Shown here one piece after another: positions 38,062-44,962 of a DNA stretch of 58,810 nucleotides. A model generated the notes under the pieces. That model was given only the letters and a program-made list of their open reading frames with translations, did not search any database and was not told the origin of the DNA. The stretch spans positions 1 to 58,810 of the IMG/VR virus record IMGVR_UViG_3300021197_000369, one strand, 5' to 3'. The position numbers and the translations under genes are program-made. The first letter of the stretch is position 1. Each line of letters begins with the position of its first letter. The stretch is from a virus.

Positions 38062-39519
38062 ATGAAATTTAAATACAAAACGACACCGTATAAGCACCAG
38101 CACGAAGCTCTATTAAGAAGCCACGACAAGGTAAACTACGGCTACTTTATGGAGATGGGTTGTGGCAAATCGAAAGTTCTCATCGACAACATTGTCTGGC
38201 TATACGAGCAAGGTAAAATCGACACTGCCGTTATTGTCGCGCCCAAGGGTGTATACAGAAACTGGCAGATATCAGAAATACCTGCTCACATGCCAGAGGA
38301 CGTTGAACACGAGGTTTACGTTTGGACACCGTCTCCGAATAAGACCCAAGCTGAACGCCTCAAAGCTAGCCTTGAAGAGCGTGATAAGCTCCGCATCTTA
38401 CTGGTTAATGTTGAAGGATTTGCAACGGCGAAGGTCGCAAAATTTGTGGATTTCTTCACTCGCCAAGCGTCGTTCTTACTTGCGGTCGATGAGTCAACAA
38501 CTATTAAAAATCCCAAAGCCAAACGGACTAAGGCTCTGGTTAAGTTTGGTGAAAAAGCATCGTATAGGCGTATCCTCACCGGGTCGCCCGTTACTAAATC
38601 GCCGATGGATCTTTACTCGCAATGTGGATTCATGTCCAAAGCCCTGCTTGGATTCGACTCGTACTATGCCTTCCAAGGCAGATTTGCAATTACGAGAACT
38701 CAACGGATGGGCGGTCACAGTTTTCAGCAAATCGTGGGATATAGAAATCTGGACGAGCTTTCTGCCAAGCTGGAAAAGTTTTCGTTCAGGGTTACTAAGG
38801 AAGAAGCACTAGATTTACCCGATAAAATATACACAACAAGGACAGTTATGCTGACCAAAGAACAGCATAATTACTACACTAGCATGCGGAACGCAGCAGT
38901 TATACTTCTTGAGGACGGAGAATTAGTCAGTGCTCCTGCTGTAATGACACAAATGTTAAGACTGCAACAAGTGTTGTGCGGTCACATAATGACGGACGAT
39001 GGTGAGATGATAGAGTTTCCAACCAAACGTATTGACGCATTACTTGAAACAATCGAAGAGATGTCAGGTAAGGCAATCATTTGGTCTAGGTTCAGATACG
39101 ATATTAAGAACATTGAAGCCAAGCTAGCCAAGGTTCACGGTGCAAGTTCCGTGGTCACATACTACGGCGATACGTCGGACGAGGACAGACAAACAGCAGT
39201 TCGCAGATTCCAGTTTGAAGATGCAAGGTTCTTCGTGGCTAACCCTCAGACCGCAGGCTATGGTCTGACGCTGACCGCAGCAACCAACGTGATTTACTAC
39301 GCCAATGACTTCAATTTGGAGACACGGGTGCAGTCAGAAGACAGAGCGCATCGTATCGGTCAGGACAGTGCAGTGACGTATGTGGACTTGATGACCCGCA
39401 GCACTATTGATGAGTACATAGTCAAGTCTTTGCGGAAGAAGATTGACATATCGGCGAAGACTCTGGGGGAAGAAGCTCGGAAGTGGTTGGAGCTATCACC
39501 CCGCCGAAGTGACGATTAG
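38062..39519 (+). CDS. SNF2-family DNA helicase / translocase
   Basis: This 485-residue superfamily 2 ATPase has PYKHQHEALLRS, FMEMGCGKSKVLIDN (motif I), TAVIVAPKGVYRNW (Ia), LLAVDESTTIKN (motif II, DEST instead of DEAH), RILTGSPVTKSPMDL (III), GYGLTLTAATNVIYYAND (V) and QSEDRAHRIGQ (VI). SNF2 proteins track along double-stranded DNA; phage forms work in replication or recombination (family knowledge). It is a short, complete member, and a minus-strand nuclease gene overlaps its 3' end. Confidence 0.85.
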   Translation: MKFKYKTTPYKHQHEALLRSHDKVNYGYFMEMGCGKSKVLIDNIVWLYEQGKIDTAVIVAPKGVYRNWQISEIPAHMPEDVEHEVYVWTPSPNKTQAERLKASLEERDKLRILLVNVEGFATAKVAKFVDFFTRQASFLLAVDESTTIKNPKAKRTKALVKFGEKASYRRILTGSPVTKSPMDLYSQCGFMSKALLGFDSYYAFQGRFAITRTQRMGGHSFQQIVGYRNLDELSAKLEKFSFRVTKEEALDLPDKIYTTRTVMLTKEQHNYYTSMRNAAVILLEDGELVSAPAVMTQMLRLQQVLCGHIMTDDGEMIEFPTKRIDALLETIEEMSGKAIIWSRFRYDIKNIEAKLAKVHGASSVVTYYGDTSDEDRQTAVRRFQFEDARFFVANPQTAGYGLTLTAATNVIYYANDFNLETRVQSEDRAHRIGQDSAVTYVDLMTRSTIDEYIVKSLRKKIDISAKTLGEEARKWLELSPRRSDD

Positions 39520-39844
39520 CTGCACGTTGAGACGCATTAGCGTGTTTGGAGAATTGATGAGGGTAAAAGTGACACTCAAGAGTTTCCCGATCAACATACA
39601 GGAGCTTGACTCCAAGTTGGCGTTGGCGTTGAGTCAGCATGCGGCTGATTACGCTTCCATTTTTCCGCCGACTTGCGGTCTTGACATCAAATTTCAGGAT
39701 TTCGCCTTCCGGCGTGAGGGCTATAAGATCAATCGGACCTTGTTCAATGAAGGGAGCATACACATAGCAGCCACGCCCGATTAGCCAAGCGGCGGCGATG
39801 AGTTCTGATTGCTTACCATATGCGATTCTGTGATCTGGTCTCAT
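39422..39844 (-). CDS. PD-(D/E)XK nuclease-like protein, antisense
   Basis: This 140-residue protein begins MRPDHRIAYGKQSELIAAAW and has IGRGCYVYAPFIEQGPIDLI and GEILKFDVKTASRRKNG, the E...D...D-x-K catalytic pattern of restriction-like and Holliday-junction-type nucleases. Its 3' end overlaps the SNF2 gene by 98 bases on the other strand. It is the only minus-strand gene within the early unit. The opposite-strand open frame at 39443-39784 lacks any motif and is judged a shadow. Its likely promoter lies before 39845. Confidence 0.7.
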   Translation of the reverse strand: MRPDHRIAYGKQSELIAAAWLIGRGCYVYAPFIEQGPIDLIALTPEGEILKFDVKTASRRKNGSVISRMLTQRQRQLGVKLLYVDRETLECHFYPHQFSKHANASQRAANRHFGGVIAPTTSELLPPESSPICQSSSAKT

Positions 39845-39851
39845 TTTTTAC

Positions 39852-39896
39852 TTGACTATCCTTTTTGTTATCAGATAAGGTTACGCTAACAGATAA
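39852..39896. promoter_or_regulatory. Bidirectional regulatory gap with palindrome and direct repeats
   Basis: It contains TTGACT (39852), the palindrome TTATCAGATAA (39868-39878), and CAGATAA twice (39872-39878 and 39890-39896), 18 bases apart. It lies between the divergent nuclease and ribbon-helix-helix genes. The arrangement suits autoregulation by a ribbon-helix-helix dimer pair. Confidence 0.45.
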
Positions 39897-39914
39897 AAAT
39901 TCAGGAGACAATAG

Positions 39915-40067
39915 GTGGATACAGATAAATGGAAATCAGTTGCGGTTTCAATTGACATCTACAAAATGCTAAAGGCTATGGCAAAAGCCAGCGACAGAAG
40001 TTTAAGCAAACAAGTCGCACACATTGTTAAGAAAGAATATCAAGCAGGTGATAAATTATCCGCTTGA
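39915..40067 (+). CDS. Ribbon-helix-helix regulator
   Basis: This 50-residue protein (GTG start, CAGGAG five bases away) is VDTDKWKSVAVSIDIYKMLK, AMAKASDRSLSKQVAHIVKK and EYQAGDKLSA. A short beta strand (KSVAVSI), helix A (DIYKMLKAMAKAS) and helix B (SLSKQVAHIVKKEY) match the ribbon-helix-helix fold of small transcription regulators. It lies between a palindromic gap and a strong promoter for the replication genes, so it may repress both. Confidence 0.7.
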   Translation: MDTDKWKSVAVSIDIYKMLKAMAKASDRSLSKQVAHIVKKEYQAGDKLSA

Positions 40068-40091
40068 CACGGTGGTCACAATATATATGAT
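40064..40091 (+). promoter_or_regulatory. Strong sigma-70-like promoter for the replication genes
   Basis: TTGACA (40064-40069) overlaps the stop of the regulator gene, followed by 16 bases and TATGAT (40086-40091). It precedes the 40139 gene by 47 bases. Confidence 0.7.
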
Positions 40092-40138
40092 CCCCGTCCA
40101 CAGCCGAAGGGCTTAAACTTTTACGAAGGAGATGAAAG

Positions 40139-40702
40139 ATGGCTGAATGGTTCCAGCTACTAGATGAGGCAGTCGAAGCCGACAAGTTCGACAACATAGA
40201 TACGAAAGGCGGCTCTCGTCTTTCAAGTCTTATTCGTGAGTCTATCAAGGCTGACGAAGACATTGCTGCCGCAGAGCAGTATTTGAAAGATCTCAAGTAC
40301 AAAAAGCGTAAGATCAACGAAGAAGACATCCCTGCCCTGATGCAAGAGATGGGTGTGGATAGTCTTGAGGTTGATGGTAACAAGATAAAGCTCCGTCAGT
40401 TTGTACACGCCCGTATTACGGATGACAAACGCGATGAAGCCTACGCTTGGTTACGTTCTATTGGCGAAGGGGACATCATCAAAAATGATGTGACAGTGTC
40501 ATTCAATACAGGACAGGACAATGTAGCAGGTTCAGTTGTAGAGGACTTGCGGACACAGGGTCTGGATCCGGTACAGAAGACTCACGTCCATCCACAGACG
40601 TTAAAGGCGTGGGTAAAGAACCGGGTAGAGTCGGGACAAGATATCGACTTTGAAACATTCGGTGTGTTTGTAGGAACTGAAGCGAAGATAAGTAGGAGCT
40701 AG
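40139..40702 (+). CDS. Conserved protein of the replication cluster
   Basis: This 187-residue protein begins MAEWFQLLDEAVEADKFDNI and TKGGSRLSSLIRESIKADED. A coiled coil follows (AAAEQYLKDLKYKKRKINEE), then IPALMQEMGVDSLEVDGNKI and a C-terminal domain (THVHPQTLKAWVKNRVESGQ). GAAGGAG precedes the ATG. It lies just before the possible ssDNA-binding gene. Members of this type occur in phage replication clusters, but the function is unknown. Confidence 0.6.
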   Translation: MAEWFQLLDEAVEADKFDNIDTKGGSRLSSLIRESIKADEDIAAAEQYLKDLKYKKRKINEEDIPALMQEMGVDSLEVDGNKIKLRQFVHARITDDKRDEAYAWLRSIGEGDIIKNDVTVSFNTGQDNVAGSVVEDLRTQGLDPVQKTHVHPQTLKAWVKNRVESGQDIDFETFGVFVGTEAKISRS

Positions 40703-40709
40703 GAAGAAG

Positions 40710-41510
40710 ATGCCCGATACAGCAGTAGTAGAAAAAAAGTCCACGGCAGTGGCAAATGTAATGGATGACTTGTACGCGAGTGCAGGTGAAGGTCTTGAGA
40801 ATGTAGGTGCAGAAGATATGCAGATCCCGTTTCTGCGGATTCTGCAACCGTTGTCTCCGCAGTTGAATAAGCAGGACTCTAAGCACATTAAAGGTGCTTC
40901 AGGTGGTGACTTGTTCAATACGGTGACGGGTCAGTTATGGGATTCTGAAGAGGGGGTCAGTGTGATTCCTTGCGCGTACCAAATGAAGTATCTGGAGTTC
41001 CAGCTACGCGAAAATGGTGGCGGCTTTATGGGTGAGTTGGATCCGAATAGTCCTGACATCCGTAGTACAGAGCGTAATGGTGCTAACGAGATGCTACCGT
41101 CCGGTAACGAGCTTGTGCGGTCAGCGCAGTTCTTGGTGCTGGCTTTCGGTGACGACGGCATACCGCAGCAAATGATCTGTGATATGAAGAAGACTCAGAT
41201 GAAGATTGCCAAGCAGTGGAATACCAGACGCGCTGGCATGAAGCTGGTGCACCCAGAGAAGGGTTTGTTTACGCCACCAATGTGGGCAACTGTCTGGAAG
41301 CTGACCTCTGTGCAGGAGAGCAACGACAAAGGTTCGTGGTTCAACTATCAAATAGCGCAGGGCGATGTGAAGGAAGTGTCCAGCGATATTTTGGTGCAGG
41401 CGCGTGACTTGTATAACCAGTTTAAGAAGGGTGAGATTAAGACAGCCGCAGGCACGGCTGAAGAGATGAATCATACCGCACCAGATGAAGGAGATGAAAT
41501 ACCGTTTTAA
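40710..41510 (+). CDS. Putative ssDNA-binding protein
   Basis: This 266-residue protein has a beta-rich core with IPFLRILQPLSPQLNKQDSK, PCAYQMKYLEFQLRENGGGF and LVLAFGDDGIPQQMICDM, and a helical tail. The very end is PDEGDEIPF. An acidic tail closing in D-x-x-IPF is the hallmark of ssDNA-binding proteins, which use it to recruit partners. The first 250 residues match no standard OB-fold that I can identify by eye, so this is a functional guess. It stands directly before the primase. Confidence 0.6.
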   Translation: MPDTAVVEKKSTAVANVMDDLYASAGEGLENVGAEDMQIPFLRILQPLSPQLNKQDSKHIKGASGGDLFNTVTGQLWDSEEGVSVIPCAYQMKYLEFQLRENGGGFMGELDPNSPDIRSTERNGANEMLPSGNELVRSAQFLVLAFGDDGIPQQMICDMKKTQMKIAKQWNTRRAGMKLVHPEKGLFTPPMWATVWKLTSVQESNDKGSWFNYQIAQGDVKEVSSDILVQARDLYNQFKKGEIKTAAGTAEEMNHTAPDEGDEIPF

Positions 41511-41610
41511 TCGCGGGTGGTTTTGGGCGTAGCCGGGGGCTGCGTACAAGGTTGATTGGTCCCGCGACAGGTCACACTCTGACCTGAGTTTGCTAATCAA
41601 CCACCCCCGC
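41511..41610 (+). ncRNA. Candidate structured leader RNA with pseudoknot
   Basis: Four helices are visible. P1: TCGCGGG (41511-41517) with CCCGCGA (41561-41567). P2: CGTAGCC (41528) with GGCTGCG (41538), including G-T. P3: CAGGTCA (41568) with TGACCTG (41580). Pseudoknot: GGTTGATT (41550-41557) with AATCAACC (41595-41602). GGGTGGTT (41515) can instead pair with AACCACCC (41599-41606), and this excludes the pseudoknot. It ends 25 bases before the primase ATG. It may be a regulatory leader or a small RNA; the known ribozymes I checked do not fit. Confidence 0.5.
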
Positions 41611-41634
41611 TCTAAACCAACATGGAGCGATCCA

Positions 41635-43170
41635 ATGAACATAGACGAACGGTTTATGGCTGCGTTTGAGGGCTTTGACGCAGCACATGGACAGACACAG
41701 ATATCGAATGAACGAAGGGCTGGTAAACAGAAAGCTAAGTCGTACATCGTAAGAAAGCCACTGACATTAGATTTGATTCGTGAACACTTACAGGGGTTGA
41801 ATGGTGTTGGATCTATTCCTATTAACGAGCACAACAAGTGCAAATTTGGCGCTCTTGATATTGATCAGTATCCTTTGGATCTGGTGGCAATAGACAAGAA
41901 ACTGCGCGATATGGAAGTGCCCTGCATTGTATGCAGGAGCAAGTCCGGCGGTGCTCACATATTCTTTTTCTTCAATGACTGGATCAGCGCAGGAGAGTTG
42001 CGTGACAAAGCATCAGAGATTGCTGCCTATCTTGGGTACGGTGGCTGCGAAATATTTCCGAAGCAGGAGCAAATTCTTGTCGAGCGTGGTGATGTTGGGA
42101 ACTTTATTAATCTTCCGTACTTTGATTCGGAACAGACGCTCCGCTTCGCGGTTGACGAAGATGGTGAGCCAGCATCGTTAGAAAGATTCCTTGAACTCGT
42201 CTCTGCCCGATCTGTAGACCCAAATGTTTTTGTTGGTTTGACATTTGGTGAACAGGTTGACGAGTTCGTTGAGTGGTCTCCCTGCCTGAACTGTATGTTT
42301 GGGCAGGGGATTCCAGAGGGCACACGCAATACAGTTATGTTTGCAGCAGCAGTTGCCTGTAAGAAGGAACAGCCAGACAACTGGCGGCAACGGCTAGAAG
42401 AAATCAACATGAAGTATTGCACTCCGCCGCTACCAGCTACGGAGATTGTTACCATACAGCAGCAGCATGAGAAGAAAGAGTATGGCTTTCCGTGTGATCA
42501 GGAGCCGCTCAAATCCTTTTGCAACAAGAGCCTGTGCAAGACAAAAAAGTTTGGCATCGGATCCAACATAACAAGCGTAGAGGTCACGGGTCTGTGTGTT
42601 GTCAAATCAGAGCCGCCTGTGTGGTTTTGTGATGTGGGCGGTAAGCGAGTGGAGTTAACGACAGATGACCTACAGACACCACAACGTTTTCAAAAAGCAT
42701 GCATGGAACAGATACACATCATGCCACCAATGATGAAGATGGCTGATTGGCAGGTCATTGTATCTATGATGATGGAAGATATGAGTGAGATCGAAGTGCC
42801 GGAAGAACTGACATACAAAGGTCAGTTCATGGATCTGCTTGAAGCATTCTGTGACGGCAGGGTACAGGCGCAGTCAGCCGAAGAGCTAGCACTGGGCAAG
42901 CCGTTCACTGATGACGAAGAGGGCAGGACATTCTTCAAGCTTGAAGCATTAATCAAGTATCTACGCAACAACAAGTTTGACAGCTACAGTCGTGGTCAAA
43001 TACAGGAACGTCTGAAAGAATTAAACATCGATGGTACAGCCAATGGACAAAAAAGATTCAACACAAGCAGGGGTGACACCAAGCCTATGCGCGTGTGGTG
43101 GGTGCCGTCGTTTAGCACCGAGGTCCAAGTACCAAGGATCGATGTCGGGGAGAACGAGGTGCCCTTCTAA
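41635..43170 (+). CDS. TOTE-type / AEP primase
   Basis: This 511-residue protein starts at MNIDERFMAAFEGFDAAHG (GGAG upstream). The archaeo-eukaryotic primase core has GALDIDQYPLD (Asp75 and Asp77), CRSKSGGAHIFFFF (His108) and CEIFPKQ (about 138-144), as in the TOTE conflict primase family. Residues about 270-310 carry CDQEPLKSFCNKSLCKTKKF, which may bind zinc or Fe-S. The C-terminal half is helical and ends VGENEVPF, again an acidic tip like that of the preceding protein. It makes primers for the DNA polymerase encoded downstream. Confidence 0.8.
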   Translation: MNIDERFMAAFEGFDAAHGQTQISNERRAGKQKAKSYIVRKPLTLDLIREHLQGLNGVGSIPINEHNKCKFGALDIDQYPLDLVAIDKKLRDMEVPCIVCRSKSGGAHIFFFFNDWISAGELRDKASEIAAYLGYGGCEIFPKQEQILVERGDVGNFINLPYFDSEQTLRFAVDEDGEPASLERFLELVSARSVDPNVFVGLTFGEQVDEFVEWSPCLNCMFGQGIPEGTRNTVMFAAAVACKKEQPDNWRQRLEEINMKYCTPPLPATEIVTIQQQHEKKEYGFPCDQEPLKSFCNKSLCKTKKFGIGSNITSVEVTGLCVVKSEPPVWFCDVGGKRVELTTDDLQTPQRFQKACMEQIHIMPPMMKMADWQVIVSMMMEDMSEIEVPEELTYKGQFMDLLEAFCDGRVQAQSAEELALGKPFTDDEEGRTFFKLEALIKYLRNNKFDSYSRGQIQERLKELNIDGTANGQKRFNTSRGDTKPMRVWWVPSFSTEVQVPRIDVGENEVPF

Positions 43171-44684
43171 TGGAAACTACAATTTTTGGACCACCCGGTA
43201 CGGGTAAGACAACCAGACTTATATCAATCGTGGAAGACGAGCTTTCTCGCGGCACACCACCGGACAGGATTGCGTTTGTGTCGTTCAGTCGGAAGGCCGC
43301 AGAAGAAGCGCGTAACCGTGCAGCAGAAAAGCTGAACATGGACGCACAACAAATGGTTTGGTTTCGCACACTGCATTCACTGGCCTTTAATTCACTGGGT
43401 CTGAATAGTCAGAAGGTGTTGAAAGGTGCAGATTACACAAAGATAGGCAAGTATCTGGGGCTGGAGTTCTCTTCTAACTCGTCTGTAAAAATGTCTGACG
43501 GCATATTGTTTACACCGGGGCGTAGTGGTGATGCGTACTTGTCGTTAGTTCAAATGGCGCGTGTCACAGGCAGGACACTAGAAGAACAATTTTCTGTTAC
43601 AGCAGATCGCAGGTTGCATTACCAGCAACTGAAGCTAGTGGATCAGGTCTTGTGTGACTACAAGAAGGAAACAAACAAGCTAGATTTTGTTGACATGATC
43701 GAACAGTTTGTAGCCGAGGGCCAAGGTCCGACGTTAGATGTCCTGATTGTAGACGAAGCGCAGGACCTTGTACCTATGCAATGGCGCATGGTGCACGAGG
43801 TGCTGAAGACCAAGGCTAAACGCATCTATTATGCAGGCGATGATGATCAATGTATCTACTCGTGGATGGGTGTGGATGTGAGAGATTTCCTGCGTTCATC
43901 AGAAAATAAGATAGTATTAGATAAGTCATATAGGCTTCCCACGCAAGTGTATAATTTAGCAGATTCCCTTGTAAAACAAATAGATATACGGCAGAAAAAA
44001 GTGTGGTCACCCACCGATAAAACTGGGACAGTTGTCTGGCATCGTGATATCCTAGATGTGGACATTACAACTGGTGAGTGGCTAATCCTTGCTCGTACAA
44101 ACTTTATCGCCAACAGAATCGCAAATGACCTCAAAGAACAAGGGTTCCTGTATTGGCGCGAAGGATCCGGTTGGTCCATATCGCCCAATGTTTTAACAGG
44201 AATTGAGGTATGGCTTAGATTATGCAAGAGCAAACAACTGTCCGCATCGGAACTGAAGAGCTTATCGACACAGTTAAACTCAACCGTTATTACCAGAACT
44301 GGCAGGAAAAGCCTTGCAAACCTAAACCCAGAAGTAACTTACACGCTCACAGATATACAGAACCTGTGCGAGTTGAGCGCGACAGAGCAGACCCCGTGGC
44401 ACGAAGTCCTGAAAGTATCGGACAAGGAGCGGATCTACATTACTTCTGTACGTCGGATGGGCGAGTCTATCTTATCGGGCAAGCCGAGGATTCGGATATC
44501 GACGATTCACAAAGCCAAAGGTGGCGAGGCGGATAACGTCGCCCTATTATTAGATTCATCAAAAGCATGCGCCGAAAGCGAAGATCAAGCGTCTGAAATA
44601 CGGACGTTTTATGTTGGGCTTACTCGTGCTAAGAAGGCTCTGCATATCGTAGAGTCACAATCACAATACGGATTTCAGTTATGA
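43170..44684 (+). CDS. UvrD/Rep-like superfamily 1 helicase
   Basis: This 504-residue protein has METTIFGPPGTGKTTRLIS (motif I), FVSFSRKAAEEARNRAAEKL (Ia), VLIVDEAQDLVPMQW (II), IYYAGDDDQCIYSWMG (III), LDKSYRLPTQVYNLA (IV), RIRISTIHKAKGGEADNVAL (V) and RTFYVGLTRAKKALHIV (VI). All core motifs are intact. UvrD/Rep helicases unwind DNA 3' to 5'. It overlaps the primase stop by one base and belongs to the same replication unit. Confidence 0.85.
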   Translation: METTIFGPPGTGKTTRLISIVEDELSRGTPPDRIAFVSFSRKAAEEARNRAAEKLNMDAQQMVWFRTLHSLAFNSLGLNSQKVLKGADYTKIGKYLGLEFSSNSSVKMSDGILFTPGRSGDAYLSLVQMARVTGRTLEEQFSVTADRRLHYQQLKLVDQVLCDYKKETNKLDFVDMIEQFVAEGQGPTLDVLIVDEAQDLVPMQWRMVHEVLKTKAKRIYYAGDDDQCIYSWMGVDVRDFLRSSENKIVLDKSYRLPTQVYNLADSLVKQIDIRQKKVWSPTDKTGTVVWHRDILDVDITTGEWLILARTNFIANRIANDLKEQGFLYWREGSGWSISPNVLTGIEVWLRLCKSKQLSASELKSLSTQLNSTVITRTGRKSLANLNPEVTYTLTDIQNLCELSATEQTPWHEVLKVSDKERIYITSVRRMGESILSGKPRIRISTIHKAKGGEADNVALLLDSSKACAESEDQASEIRTFYVGLTRAKKALHIVESQSQYGFQL

Positions 44685-44962
44685 AAAGAGCAGACGTACT
44701 GGACACAGCCAAAGGCTATGTCACACAGGATCGCGCATCGCAGCATGGCGATATGGAAGACAACTTCAAGAACATTGAAACCGTTTGGTATTGGTGGGAT
44801 AGCATCAAGCCAGACGATCTTCCTGTCGGTGCGGATTGTGCCATAAAAATGACATTATTGAAGATAGCGCGTATAGCATCGAATCCAGAGCATGCGGATA
44901 ATTGGATAGACGCATGTGGATACATGGCTTGCGGCGGTGAGGTATCAACAGATGAAAGCTGA
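44681..44962 (+). CDS. DUF6378-like protein
   Basis: This 93-residue protein has VTQDRASQHGDMEDNFKNIE, TVWYWWDSIKPDD and IKMTLLKIARIASNPEHADN, and ends with IDACGYMACGGEV. The R-x-x-x-HG...N-I...W and MxxLKIARI...DxxGYxA blocks are typical of the phage DUF6378 family, which has a nucleotide pyrophosphohydrolase-like helical layout. Function unknown. It overlaps both helicase and polymerase genes. Confidence 0.7.
   Translation: MKRADVLDTAKGYVTQDRASQHGDMEDNFKNIETVWYWWDSIKPDDLPVGADCAIKMTLLKIARIASNPEHADNWIDACGYMACGGEVSTDES

Noticed and set aside
39443-39784. Plus-strand open frame after the SNF2 helicase
   Set aside because: The opposite strand carries a recognisable PD-(D/E)XK pattern and a better start; this frame has no motif.
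41511-41610. HDV-like, hammerhead or twister ribozyme
   Set aside because: The hammerhead and twister core sequences are not present. The HDV-like order has a 16-base gap between the inner helix and P1' that does not fit. It is kept only as an unassigned structured RNA.
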